64,000 bases of DNA from JAMHWF01 sp048500255 (GTDB taxonomy: Bacteria > Pseudomonadota > Gammaproteobacteria > Burkholderiales > Burkholderiaceae_C): assembly GCA_048500255.1 (NCBI GenBank), contig JASNYH010000001.1:620001-684000 (forward strand). The letters run 5' to 3'. The notes beneath the pieces were generated by a model that was not told where the DNA came from, made no database searches, and saw only the letters and a program-made list of their open reading frames with translations. A program made the position numbers and the translations under genes. Within the stretch, counting starts at the first letter, position 1. Each line of letters starts with the position of its first letter. Below are positions 49,207 through 60,250 of the stretch, in pieces.

Positions 49207-49381
49207 CCGCTGCGCCAAGCGCTGCGGCATGCGTCTCGAGCGCCCGTCGGTACTCGGCTTGCGCGTCAGGCGAGACGGGCGCTCCGCACTCATAGCAGGC
49301 CCCCGTCATGCGGTCGAACCAGCGGCAGCCGCAGTCGTCGCAGGCGAGTTCGGGCGCGCCCGCCGGGTTGGTGAAGATCAC
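49118..49381 (-). CDS. Small zinc-ribbon protein coupled to the reductase operon
   Basis: 87 residues from a GTG overlapping the previous stop (GTGA). Two Cys pairs, CDDC near 16 and CYEC near 29, suggest a rubredoxin-like or zinc-ribbon knuckle; the C-terminal half is Ala/Ser-rich and low in complexity. The 3' end runs into the convergent LysR gene, so the true end may be less conserved. Third gene of the operon headed by the flavin reductase; function unknown. Confidence 0.6.
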   Translation of the reverse strand: MIFTNPAGAPELACDDCGCRWFDRMTGACYECGAPVSPDAQAEYRRALETHAAALGAAAMASRSVASPDRAASESQDPDATSRASTG

Positions 49382-49818
49382 CGGCACGCTCCCATGAAGG
49401 CGAAGCCGAGCGCGTCGAGCAGTTCGTCGTAGCCGCGTTCCTCGAGCACGCAGCGGCGCCTGAGCATGTAGCAGACGATGGCGCCCGAGCGGATGCCGGC
49501 GCGCAGCGTCTCGAACAGCGCGCCGTCGTCGCGCGCCGCCGCCGTGCGCACGGCGGCGAGCGCCTCGTCGTCGGCGGCGAGCACGATGTCGGCGCCGCTC
49601 GCCGCATAGCCGCCCGCGAACGGCTCGACGCGCGCGTCGACGCCCTGCTCGCCGGCCTGCCACACGAGCAGGTGCGACGGCGCCGAACGCGCGAGCAGCG
49701 CGATGCGCGCGCCGGCATCGAGCGGCGCGAACAGCTCGTGGTGGCGCGCCGCGGCGGCCGCCCAGGCGCGGTCGCCGGGAAGCGCGGCGGGCAGCGCGCC
49801 GGTCGCGGCCCCGCTCAC
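49378..49818 (-). CDS. Hypothetical protein of the flavin-reductase operon
   Basis: 146 residues from a GTG overlapping the stop of the reductase gene. Visible features are an Ala-rich alpha/beta composition and the segments SHLLVWQAGEQG and GIRSGAIVCYMLRRRC. I do not recognise the family. Overlaps of four bases on both sides mean all three genes are translated as a unit. Confidence 0.65.
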   Translation of the reverse strand: MSGAATGALPAALPGDRAWAAAAARHHELFAPLDAGARIALLARSAPSHLLVWQAGEQGVDARVEPFAGGYAASGADIVLAADDEALAAVRTAAARDDGALFETLRAGIRSGAIVCYMLRRRCVLEERGYDELLDALGFAFMGACR

Positions 49819-51791
49819 AGCCGCACGCCTAGACGGAAGCCCTCCTGGATCGCCTGCTCGAGGCCGCGCGGAATCACCGCGTCGCCGACGCCGTGCAGTT
49901 CGTCGACCATCCACTCGAACTCGTGCAGCAGCGCATGCGCCGGCGCCGCACCGGACGCCAGCACGACGCTGTCGGCCTCGACGACACGCTCCTCGCCCTT
50001 GGCGTTGCGCACCGTCACGCCTGCGTCGTCGACCTTGACGACGGTGCTCGAGGTGAGGCAGGTGATGCCCAGCTCCTCGACCCACGACGCATGGCGCCAC
50101 TTGAACGACGGCTTCACGTCGCCGGCGATGCGCTTGTCGGCCTCGACCACCGTCACGTCGCAGCCGCGATGCTTGCGCAGCGATTCGGCCAGCGTCAGCC
50201 CGATCTTGCCGCCGCCGACGACGACGACGCGCTGGCCGACCGTGGCACGGCCGTGCGCGACGTCCAGCGCGTCGATCATGCGTTCGGCGCCCGGGATGTG
50301 CGCGACGCGGCTGCGGTCGATCGTCGCGCCGGCGGCGACGACGCAGACGTCGTACTGGTGCAGCACGCTGCGCATGAACTTGGCGTGCACCTCGGTGTTC
50401 AGGCGCACGTCGATGCCGAGCTTGCGGGCGACGACCTCGTAGTGCGAGATCACCGACAGCAGGTCGTCGGGCCGCGCCAGGTCGTTGACGGCGTAGGCGC
50501 GCAGGTTGCCGCCGATGCGGTCGGCCTTGTCGAACACGGTGACGTCGTGGCCGCGCTTCTTCGCCGTGATGGCGCATTCCATCCCCGCCGGGCCGGCGCC
50601 GATCACCATCACCTTCTTCTTCACGGCCGCGGGCTTCACCTGGTACTCGGGCTCGACCTCGTGGCCGAGCGCGGGGTTCATCGTGCAGGTGTAGGGCAGG
50701 TCACGGAACAGGCGCGACAGGCAGTTCAGCGAGCCGATGCAGCGCCGTGTCTCGTCGAGCCGGTCTTCCGCCGCCTTGTGGATCAGCTCGGGGTCGGCGA
50801 GCAGCGGGCGGCACACCTCCCAGTAGTCGAAGATGCCGTCGCGCAGGCACTCGTCGGCCATGCGCGGGTCGGGCAGGCGGTTGCCGAAGGTGATCAGCGT
50901 GTTCGGGAACAGCTTCTTGGCGCGCTCCGACAGGTAGTTCCAGTAGCCGGGCGGGATGTCGCGGCCGATCGACGACTCGGGTGCCTCCTGCCAGCCGACG
51001 GTGACGCTGATCATGTCGACGCCGGTGTCGACCGCCTGCTGCATCAGCTCGAAGCACTCGTCTTCGGTGTTGCCGCCCCACTTGTCCATCAGCTCGGCGC
51101 CGTTCAGGCGCACGACGAGCGGGTGGTCGGGCGTGGCCTGCTTGATGCCGTCGATCAGCTCGCGCATGAAGCGGCCGCGGTTCTCGATCGAGCCGCCGTA
51201 CTCGTCGCTGCGCTGGTTGGTGAAGCGCGAGTTGAAGTTGGCGAGCAGGTAGCCCATGAAGCTCGTCACCTCGGTGCCGTCGAAGCCGGCGCGGATCGCG
51301 CGTTGCGCGGCTTCCGCGTGCTGGCGGATGCAGTCGCGGATCTCGTCCTTCGTCATGATCTTGGGCGGGCGGAAGTGCGGCAGCGTCTGCGGCACGTCGG
51401 ACGGCTGGATGCAGTAGCCGAGGTCGATGCCGCCGTAGCGCCCGGCGTGCAGGATCTGCTGGATCGCCATCGCGCCGTTGGCCTTGATGTCGGCGGCGAT
51501 GCGCTCGAACTGCGGCAGGAACTTGTCGTCGAAGATCGCGACCTGCCGGAAGTAGGCCTTGCCTTCGCCGAGCGGATCGGGATAGGCGCCCTGGTTGGTG
51601 ATGATGCCGCAGCCGGTGCGCGCGATCACCTTCATGCGCGCGATCTCGCGCTCCGTGATGTAGCCGTCTCGCGTGTTGTAGTTCGACACGCAGCAGGCGC
51701 CGTACTTGACGCGGTTCTTCACCTCGAAGCGGCCGAAGCGGCCGGGCTGGAACAGGTGCGGCAGCTTGGCCACGCCGGGCTTGGTCGTCAT
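49815..51791 (-). CDS. Old-yellow-enzyme/2,4-dienoyl-CoA reductase family flavoprotein
   Basis: 658 residues: an FMN-binding TIM barrel (about 10-370), a Fe-S segment, then FAD and NAD(P) Rossmann domains (VIGAGPAGMECA and VVVGGGKIGLTLAE). This is the layout of 2,4-dienoyl-CoA reductase and trimethylamine dehydrogenase. The [4Fe-4S] ligand motif normally reads CxxCxxC-x11-12-C; here it is CIGSLNC ... C, so the second Cys is Ser. The substrate is probably an enoyl compound. AAGGAG lies upstream of the ATG; divergent from ilvD. Confidence 0.9.
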   Translation of the reverse strand: MTTKPGVAKLPHLFQPGRFGRFEVKNRVKYGACCVSNYNTRDGYITEREIARMKVIARTGCGIITNQGAYPDPLGEGKAYFRQVAIFDDKFLPQFERIAADIKANGAMAIQQILHAGRYGGIDLGYCIQPSDVPQTLPHFRPPKIMTKDEIRDCIRQHAEAAQRAIRAGFDGTEVTSFMGYLLANFNSRFTNQRSDEYGGSIENRGRFMRELIDGIKQATPDHPLVVRLNGAELMDKWGGNTEDECFELMQQAVDTGVDMISVTVGWQEAPESSIGRDIPPGYWNYLSERAKKLFPNTLITFGNRLPDPRMADECLRDGIFDYWEVCRPLLADPELIHKAAEDRLDETRRCIGSLNCLSRLFRDLPYTCTMNPALGHEVEPEYQVKPAAVKKKVMVIGAGPAGMECAITAKKRGHDVTVFDKADRIGGNLRAYAVNDLARPDDLLSVISHYEVVARKLGIDVRLNTEVHAKFMRSVLHQYDVCVVAAGATIDRSRVAHIPGAERMIDALDVAHGRATVGQRVVVVGGGKIGLTLAESLRKHRGCDVTVVEADKRIAGDVKPSFKWRHASWVEELGITCLTSSTVVKVDDAGVTVRNAKGEERVVEADSVVLASGAAPAHALLHEFEWMVDELHGVGDAVIPRGLEQAIQEGFRLGVRL

Positions 51792-51967
51792 GTCGAATGT
51801 CTCCTTCTTGTCGCGGGCGCGACGGGTTGTGCAGCGTCACTTGAGCGCAAAAAGGCTGTCCGCGCCTTGATCCGGTTCATGCCGGCGGCGTGTTGCGGGC
51901 GAGCACGGCGGCGCGCAGGCGGCACAATCGCGGATTGCGCACCCCCGACCACCTCGAGCCCCATTCC

Positions 51968-53827
51968 ATGCCCGCTTACCGTTCCAAGACCTCCACCGCC
52001 GGCCGCAACATGGCGGGCGCCCGTTCGCTGTGGCGCGCCACCGGCATGACGGATGCCGACTTCAGCAAGCCCATCGTCGCCATCGCGAACTCGTTCACCC
52101 AGTTCGTGCCCGGCCACGTGCACCTGAAGGACCTCGGCCAGCTCGTGGCGCGCGAGGTCGAGGCCGCCGGCGGCGTGGCCAAGGAGTTCAACACGATCGC
52201 CGTCGACGACGGCATCGCGATGGGCCACGACGGCATGCTCTACTCGCTGCCCAGCCGCGACATCATTGCCGACTCCGTCGAGTACATGGTCAACGCGCAC
52301 TGCGCCGACGCGCTGGTGTGCATCTCCAACTGCGACAAGATCACGCCCGGGATGCTGATGGCCGCGATGCGGCTGAACATCCCGGTGGTGTTCGTCTCCG
52401 GCGGCCCGATGGAGGCCGGCAAGGCGAAGCTGGCGAACCCCGAGACGCACGCGATCGAGCTGCGCAAGCTCGACCTGATCGACGCGATGGTGATGGCCGC
52501 CGACAGCGCGGTGAGCGACGCCGCCGTCGCCGAGATCGAGCGCTCGGCGTGCCCGACCTGCGGCTCGTGCTCGGGCATGTTCACCGCCAATTCGATGAAC
52601 TGCCTGGCCGAGGCGCTGGGCCTGGCGCTGCCGGGCAACGGCACCGTGGTCGCCACGCATGCCGATCGCGAGCAGCTGTTCAAGCGCGCCGGCCGGCTGA
52701 TCGTCGAGCTGGCAAAGCGCTACTACGAGGGCGGCGACGAGCGCGTGCTCCCGCGTGCCGTCGGCTTCGAGGCGTTCGAGAACGCGATGGCGCTGGACAT
52801 CGCGATGGGCGGCTCGACCAACACCATCCTGCACCTGCTGGCGATCGCGCAGGAAGCGGGCATCTCCTTCACGATGGCCGACATCGACCGCCTGTCGCGC
52901 ACCGTGCCGCAGTTGTGCAAGGTGGCGCCCAACACCAGCCAGTACCACGTCGAGGACGTGCACCGCGCCGGCGGCATCATGGCGATCCTGGGCGAGCTCG
53001 AGCGCGCCGGCCTGCTGCACACCGGCGTGCCGACGGTGCATGCCGCGACGCTGGGCGACGCGCTCGCGCAGTGGGACATCCGCCGCACCGACGCCGAGGC
53101 GGTGAAGACGTTCTACCGCGCGGGCCCCGGCGGCGTGCCCAGCCAGGTGGCGTTCGGCCAGTCGACGCGCTGGCCGAGCCTGGACACCGATCGCGCGCAG
53201 GGCTGCATCCGCTCCTACGAGCACGCGTACTCGAAGGAAGGCGGCCTGGCCGTGCTGCGCGGCAACCTCGCCGTCGACGGCTGCGTGGTCAAGACCGCCG
53301 GCGTCGACGACAGCCTGCTCGTCTTCGAGGGCCCGGCGCACGTCGTCGAGAGCCAGGACGAGGCCGTCGAACACATCCTGAGCGACCAGGTCAAGGCGGG
53401 CGACGTCGTCGTCGTGCGCTACGAGGGCCCCAAGGGCGGCCCCGGCATGCAGGAGATGCTCTACCCCACGAGCTACATCAAGTCCAAGGGCCTGGGCAAG
53501 GCGTGCGCGCTGCTGACCGACGGGCGCTTCTCCGGCGGCACCTCGGGGCTGTCGATCGGCCACTGCTCGCCCGAAGCGGCCGCCGGCGGCACGATCGGGC
53601 TCGTGAGGAACGGCGACCGCATCCGCATCGACATCCCGAACCGCTCGATCGACGTGCTGGTGGACGACGCCGAACTCGCGCGCCGGCGCGCCGCGCAGGA
53701 CGCCGTCGGCTGGAAGCCGGCATTGCCGCGGCCGCGCAAGGTGTCGGCAGCGCTGAAGGCGTATGCCCTGCTGGCCACGTCGGCCGACAAGGGCGCGGTG
53801 CGCGACTCGTCGCTGCTCGACGGCTGA
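51968..53827 (+). CDS. ilvD: Dihydroxy-acid dehydratase, long form
   Basis: Dehydrates 2,3-dihydroxy-isovalerate and -methylvalerate in branched-chain amino acid synthesis. At 619 residues it matches E. coli IlvD (616), the [4Fe-4S]-type length. Motifs: SNCDKITPGM, CPTCGSCSGMFTANSMN and the C-terminal GRFSGGTSGLSIGH. CACAAT at about 51924-51929, within the CAATC-GCG-GATTG dyad, may be its -10. A second, shorter IlvD is encoded at 62 kb. Confidence 0.95.
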   Translation: MPAYRSKTSTAGRNMAGARSLWRATGMTDADFSKPIVAIANSFTQFVPGHVHLKDLGQLVAREVEAAGGVAKEFNTIAVDDGIAMGHDGMLYSLPSRDIIADSVEYMVNAHCADALVCISNCDKITPGMLMAAMRLNIPVVFVSGGPMEAGKAKLANPETHAIELRKLDLIDAMVMAADSAVSDAAVAEIERSACPTCGSCSGMFTANSMNCLAEALGLALPGNGTVVATHADREQLFKRAGRLIVELAKRYYEGGDERVLPRAVGFEAFENAMALDIAMGGSTNTILHLLAIAQEAGISFTMADIDRLSRTVPQLCKVAPNTSQYHVEDVHRAGGIMAILGELERAGLLHTGVPTVHAATLGDALAQWDIRRTDAEAVKTFYRAGPGGVPSQVAFGQSTRWPSLDTDRAQGCIRSYEHAYSKEGGLAVLRGNLAVDGCVVKTAGVDDSLLVFEGPAHVVESQDEAVEHILSDQVKAGDVVVVRYEGPKGGPGMQEMLYPTSYIKSKGLGKACALLTDGRFSGGTSGLSIGHCSPEAAAGGTIGLVRNGDRIRIDIPNRSIDVLVDDAELARRRAAQDAVGWKPALPRPRKVSAALKAYALLATSADKGAVRDSSLLDG

Positions 53828-53909
53828 GCGCATCCCCCGCGAAGAGCACGCGCTGCGAACGCGCCTGCGGCGCACGCGGGTCGAAGCGGACCTCGGGCCC
53901 ATCGGTCGG

Positions 53910-55052
53910 TCACCGGGCGTGCCCGGGGTGCAGCGCCTCCCAGGCACTCGCCAGGGCCGGGTCGCGCCTGCGCACCTCGGCGTGGTCGACGCGGCCGGTG
54001 CGCGTCATGTAGCCATAGGCGAGTTCGACGGGCGTGAGCGACGGCACGAGTTCGTCCATGCGCTCGTACCAGCGCAGGCTCGCGTCGGCGGCATCCCAGA
54101 TCTTCTTCATCGGCGGCAGCCGCTCGGCCTGGAAGCGCGCCAGCGCGGCGGGCACGTCGCCGCCGCAGGCGGCGAAGGCCTTGGCCAGCGCGATCGCGTC
54201 CTCCATCGCCAGCCGCGTGCCCGAGCCGATCGAGAAGTGCGCCGTGCGCAGCGCGTCTCCGAGCAGCACAACGTTGCCCATGCTCCAGCGCTCGTTCCAG
54301 ACGGCGGGGAACCGGCGCCACGTCGAGCGGTTCGACAGGATGGGATGGCCTTCGAGGTCGCTCGCGAAGGCACGCTCGCAGGCAGCGATCGTCTCCGCCT
54401 CGCTCATGCGCTCGAAGCCGGCGCGCCGCCACGTCGCGTCGGTCACTTCGACGAGGAAGGTGCTGCGGTCGGGGTGGTAGCGGTAGTGGTGCGCGCAGAA
54501 CACGCCGTGCTGCGTCTCGCGGAAGGTGAGCGTCAGGCTGTCGAACGCCTTCGTCGTGCCGTACCAGATGAAGCGGTTGTGCCGCCAGTCGACCGTCGTG
54601 CCGAAGGCCGCCTCGTGTTGCTGCCGGATCCACGAGAAGGCGCCGTTGGCGCCGACGACGAGGTCGGCGTCGGAGAAGTCGTCGAGCGACGTCGCCTCGG
54701 TCTCGAAGCGGATCGGCACGCCCGCCCGCTCGACCCAGGCGTAGAGCAGCGTCAGCAGCTCGAGCCGGCCGATCGACGAGAAGCCGTTGCCGGCCACCGG
54801 CACGCGCGTGTCGTTGTGGACGATGGCGATCTCGGGCCAGCTCTCGAAGTGCGGCATCAGGTACTGGTACAGCGGCTCGTCGTCGGCGCGCAGGAACTCG
54901 AGCGCGCGGTCCGAGAACACGACGCCGAAGCCCCAGGTCGCGTCGCGCGGGCTGCGCTCGACGAGGGCGATGTCGTACGCCGGATTCGCGCGCTTCATCA
55001 ACGCGGCGAAGTACAGGCCCGCGGGGCCGGCGCCGACGATGCGGATCTTCAT
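53910..55052 (-). CDS. FAD-dependent monooxygenase (salicylyl/anthraniloyl-CoA hydroxylase-like)
   Basis: 380 residues of the class A flavoprotein hydroxylase fold: FAD motif VGAGPAGLYFA at the N-terminus, the DLVVGANGAFS (DG-type) segment near 135 and NVVLLGDALRTAHFSIGSG near 270. The length and the WGFGVVFSDRALEFL block resemble the hydroxylase half of salicylyl-CoA 5-hydroxylase. The ATG overlaps the stop of the CoA/AMP ligase, so a ligase-then-hydroxylase pathway on an aromatic acid is likely (inference). Confidence 0.88.
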   Translation of the reverse strand: MKIRIVGAGPAGLYFAALMKRANPAYDIALVERSPRDATWGFGVVFSDRALEFLRADDEPLYQYLMPHFESWPEIAIVHNDTRVPVAGNGFSSIGRLELLTLLYAWVERAGVPIRFETEATSLDDFSDADLVVGANGAFSWIRQQHEAAFGTTVDWRHNRFIWYGTTKAFDSLTLTFRETQHGVFCAHHYRYHPDRSTFLVEVTDATWRRAGFERMSEAETIAACERAFASDLEGHPILSNRSTWRRFPAVWNERWSMGNVVLLGDALRTAHFSIGSGTRLAMEDAIALAKAFAACGGDVPAALARFQAERLPPMKKIWDAADASLRWYERMDELVPSLTPVELAYGYMTRTGRVDHAEVRRRDPALASAWEALHPGHAR

Positions 55053-56698
55053 CGGCCGGCCTCGGTGGCGAGCTTCGCGGCGATCGCCTCGCGCAGCTGG
55101 CGCTTGAGCACCTTGCCGACCAGGCTGGTCGGCAGCGCCTCGACGATCTCGAGCCGCTCGGGCAGCTTGAAGCTGGCGATGCGCTGCGCCTTCAGGAACG
55201 CGACCAGCTCGTCGAAGGTGAGCGTGGCGCCCGGCCTGGTCACGACGTAGGCGCAGGCCTTCTCGCCGAACCTCTCGTCGGGCATCGCGACGAGCGCAAC
55301 GTGGTGCACGGCCGGGTGCTTGAAGATCAGGTTCTCGACCTCCTCGCACGAGATCTTCTCGCCGCCGCGGTTGATCAGATCGTTCTTGCGGCCTTCCGTC
55401 GAGACGTAGCGGCCGCGCTTGCGCACCACGTCGCCCATGCGGTAGAAGCCGTCGTGCGTGAAGGCCTCGCGGTTCTTGTCGGGCGCGTTGTAGTAGCCGC
55501 GGATCGTGTACGGCCCGCGCGTGAGCAGCTCGCCGGGCGTGCCGTCGGGCACTTCGTTGCCGTCGTCGTCGACGACCTTGATCTCGTCGGCGTCGCACAC
55601 GGGCGCGCCCGAGGTCTCGAACAACAAGTCGTCGGGGTCGTCGAGGCGCGTCATGTTGATCAGGCCCTCGGCCGTGCCGTAGACCTCCTGCGGCGTGCAG
55701 CCGAAGTGCTCGCGCAGGCGTCGCCGCAGTTCGGGTGCGAGGCGCGCGCCGCCGTTCTGGATCACTTTCAGCGACGACAGGTCGCAGGCCGCCGCCACCG
55801 GCGACGCGAGCCAGGCCGTGATCAGCGGCACCGCCGCCGAGATCACGCTGACGCGATGGCGCTCGACGAGCGGAAACACCGTTTCGGCGTCCATGGCCGG
55901 CGCGATGACGACGGTGCCGCCATGACAGAAGACGCCGAGCATTCCGGGTGACGCGAGGTTGTAGTTGTGGCCGAGCGGCAGCACGGCCAGCCACACCGTG
56001 CCGGAGTCGAAGCCTGCGACGCGTGCGCAGGCGCGCGCGTTGAGCAGGTAGTCGTCGTGCGTGCGCGGGATCAGCTTGGACAGCGACGTCGTGCCGCCCG
56101 ACAGCAGCATCGTCGCGACGTCGGCCGCATCGGGCCGCACGTCGGCCAGCGTGGCGGCGACGTCGGCCGCATCGAGCGGCTCGTCGATCAGCGGGCCGAG
56201 CGCGCGCTGCCCGGGCAACGGCTCGCCGAGCACGTAGACCGTCTTCAGCGTCGGGCACTGCGCCGCCACCGCCTGCGCCATCGCGCGATGGTCGAAACGC
56301 TGCACGACGCCGGGAACCATCAGCGCCGTCGCGCCCGAGGCACGCACGAAATGCGCGATCTCGGCCTCGCGGTGCGCGCGCAGCGCCATCACGGGGATCG
56401 CGCCGAGGCGCGTCAGCGCGAGCCACGCGACGACGAACTCGAGCGCGTTCGGCAGCTGCATCACGACGCGATCGTGCCCACCGAGGCCGTCGCGCCGCAG
56501 GCGGGCGGCGAGGCGATCGACGAGCGCCGTCAGCGCCGCGTACGAGGTCTGCCGATCGCCGTCGACGACCGCCACCTTCGCGGGCTGCCGCTCGGCCGTC
56601 GCGGCGACGACCTCGGCGATCGTGCGGCCCACCCACAACCCCGTGCGGCGGTAGCGCGCCGCATCGTCGTGCGGCCATGGCGTCGTCCCTGCCAGCAT
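55049..56698 (-). CDS. Aryl acid-AMP/CoA ligase (2,3-dihydroxybenzoate-AMP ligase-like)
   Basis: 549-residue ANL-superfamily enzyme: P-loop MLLSGGTTSLSKLIPRTH, A5 motif YGTAEGLINMT, A7 YRMGDVV and the A10 Lys in GKVLKRQL. Its closest pattern is EntE/DhbE and salicylyl-AMP ligase. It probably activates salicylate or a similar aryl acid for the coupled monooxygenase. GAGGAGG precedes the ATG. Divergent from the flavodoxin-like gene. Confidence 0.9.
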   Translation of the reverse strand: MLAGTTPWPHDDAARYRRTGLWVGRTIAEVVAATAERQPAKVAVVDGDRQTSYAALTALVDRLAARLRRDGLGGHDRVVMQLPNALEFVVAWLALTRLGAIPVMALRAHREAEIAHFVRASGATALMVPGVVQRFDHRAMAQAVAAQCPTLKTVYVLGEPLPGQRALGPLIDEPLDAADVAATLADVRPDAADVATMLLSGGTTSLSKLIPRTHDDYLLNARACARVAGFDSGTVWLAVLPLGHNYNLASPGMLGVFCHGGTVVIAPAMDAETVFPLVERHRVSVISAAVPLITAWLASPVAAACDLSSLKVIQNGGARLAPELRRRLREHFGCTPQEVYGTAEGLINMTRLDDPDDLLFETSGAPVCDADEIKVVDDDGNEVPDGTPGELLTRGPYTIRGYYNAPDKNREAFTHDGFYRMGDVVRKRGRYVSTEGRKNDLINRGGEKISCEEVENLIFKHPAVHHVALVAMPDERFGEKACAYVVTRPGATLTFDELVAFLKAQRIASFKLPERLEIVEALPTSLVGKVLKRQLREAIAAKLATEAGR

Positions 56699-56783
56699 GT
56701 CGCCTCCTCGTCGGTCGCCGCGGCCGGGCACCGCGCGCTGCGGCCACTGTAGGGCGCGCGAACGTCCGTCACAACAAGGACGA

Positions 56784-56800
56784 TGAATAGCGCCTATTCA
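56784..56800. promoter_or_regulatory. 17-bp perfect palindrome between divergent genes
   Basis: TGAATAG-CGC-CTATTCA is the most A+T-rich and symmetric element in the gap between the aryl-acid ligase gene and the divergent flavodoxin-like gene. It is a candidate operator for both. No regulator gene is adjacent. Confidence 0.5.
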
Positions 56801-56869
56801 CTGCCGAGGGTGGCGCGGCCGCGGCGGCCCGGCGTCGGCACGGGAACGTGCCTTGCTTGCCGCGGGAGC

Positions 56870-57937
56870 ATGAAGCCGCGCACCGGACAAGCGCCCTCGC
56901 CGCTCTCGCGCGACGCCTTCGGCGAACGTTTCCGCCAGGCGTTCCTGGACCCGGCCTTCCGCGCCGAGCAGGGCGCGATCGACCGGCTCGAGGAGATCGC
57001 CTGGCAGGCGCACCAGGCCAACCGCAAGTCGCCCGGCTCGACGCCTGCCGGCCCCGGCTATGCCGATCCGAGCCATCCGCTCGCGCCCGAATGGCGCGAG
57101 ACGCATGATCGACTCGCCGTCGCCGGCGACCGCCAGCGCGATGCTGCAACTGCGTCGCGGGCGCTCGTGATCTGCGGCTCGCCGCGCAACGACGCCACCT
57201 GCCCCGGCGAGATGTCGAAGACATGGCGGCTGGCCCGGATCGCCGAAGAGACGCTGCGCAGCGCCGGCGTCGAGACCGACCTGCTCGACCTCAGCCTCGT
57301 CAACTCGGAATACGGCCGCCGCATCCATCCGTGCAAGGGCTGCGTCGCGACGGCGATGCCGCTGTGCCACTGGCCGTGCTCGTGCTACCCCAATCACGCG
57401 CTCGGCCAGGTGGGCGACTGGATGAACGAGATCTACGTGCGCTGGACCGAGGCGCACGCCGTGCTGATCGCGACGCCGGTGCATTGGTATCAGGCGCCGA
57501 GCGTGCTCAAGCTGATGATCGACCGCCTGGTCTGCGCCGACGGCGGCAACCCCGACATCACGACGACGCACGGCAAGAAGACGGAGGAGGCGAAGAACCT
57601 CGAGTTGCAGGGCTGGCCCTATCCGAAGCACTTGGCCGGCCGCGTCTACGGCCTGATCGTGCACGGCGACGTGGCCGGCACCGAAGGCGTGCGCCGCGCG
57701 CTGTCGGACTGGCTCGACTGGATGGGCCTCGTCGACGCCGGCCCGGCGGCGCGGCTCGATCGGTTCATCGGCTACTACGAGCCCTACGCCACGAGCCACG
57801 ACGCGCTCGACGCCGACACCGCCGTGCAGGAAGAGGCGCGCAATGTCGCGCGCGCCGTCGCCACGGCCGTCGCCGACCTGCGCGCGGGGCGGCTGTCGAT
57901 GCCCGATGCGAAGCTCAGCCGGCCGCGGCCGAAGTAG
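56870..57937 (+). CDS. Cys-rich flavodoxin-fold NAD(P)H:FMN oxidoreductase
   Basis: 355 residues from the ATG with GGGAG just upstream. An extra N-terminal part of about 100 residues (FGERFRQAFLDPAFRAEQGAIDRLEEIAWQAH) precedes the flavodoxin-like domain, which starts LVICGSPRNDATCPG. The loop HPCKGCVATAMPLCHWPCSCY has five Cys and could hold a metal or Fe-S centre, as in iron-sulfur flavoproteins. Possible electron supplier for the divergent aryl-CoA hydroxylase pathway (inference). Confidence 0.8.
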   Translation: MKPRTGQAPSPLSRDAFGERFRQAFLDPAFRAEQGAIDRLEEIAWQAHQANRKSPGSTPAGPGYADPSHPLAPEWRETHDRLAVAGDRQRDAATASRALVICGSPRNDATCPGEMSKTWRLARIAEETLRSAGVETDLLDLSLVNSEYGRRIHPCKGCVATAMPLCHWPCSCYPNHALGQVGDWMNEIYVRWTEAHAVLIATPVHWYQAPSVLKLMIDRLVCADGGNPDITTTHGKKTEEAKNLELQGWPYPKHLAGRVYGLIVHGDVAGTEGVRRALSDWLDWMGLVDAGPAARLDRFIGYYEPYATSHDALDADTAVQEEARNVARAVATAVADLRAGRLSMPDAKLSRPRPK

Positions 57938-58068
57938 CCGCGCAGTCCGACGAGCGAAGCCGCTGCTCGACCTCCTTCTGAGGCAGTATCACCACGAGCC
58001 GGGGATCGCGCCGCGCGGTCGCAGCGGCTAGTCTCGTCGAGGGAGCGATTGGAGAGGAAGGGACAGGC

Positions 58069-59930
<1,862 letters not shown>

Positions 59931-59934
<4 letters not shown>

Positions 59935-60014
59935 GTCCGCCGCTCACCGCCGAACGCCGGAGGCTGCTGTCGCAACGGCGCAGGCCAGGGTCCGGCGCTC
60001 CGGCTCGCAGGTGA
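59931..60014 (+). pseudogene. Truncated start of a possible NRPS/PKS module gene
   Basis: A GTG overlapping the previous stop (GTGA) opens a 27-residue frame, VSPPLTAERRRLLSQRRRP, that resembles the N-terminal linker of NRPS condensation modules (L-x-x-E-[KR]-R-x-LL). A TGA then ends it. The rest of 60015-60250 holds no gene; only a short frame (60154-60237) ending LAEARIAALQAAAMKRKA is visible. Confidence 0.4.
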
Positions 60015-60250
60015 TCGCGGAAGCGCTGCGCCGCCAACGTACTCGCGGGGAAGGCCGGCCGTCGCAGCAGCGCCGCAGCGACGCACTCGCCGGCGCAGCA
60101 CCAGTCTGCCTCGACGTCGTCACGAACGAGTACGCCGCCGTCGCTCATTCGATATGAAGTCGCCGTCCGCCGAGGCACCGCTTGCCGAAGCGAGGATCGC
60201 GGCGCTGCAGGCTGCCGCGATGAAGCGCAAGGCCTGACGAGGTGAAGGGA

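Noticed and set aside
60154..60237. 27-residue frame ending LAEARIAALQAAAMKRKA as a gene
   Set aside because: Too short and no ribosome site; noted only as a possible leftover C-terminus.
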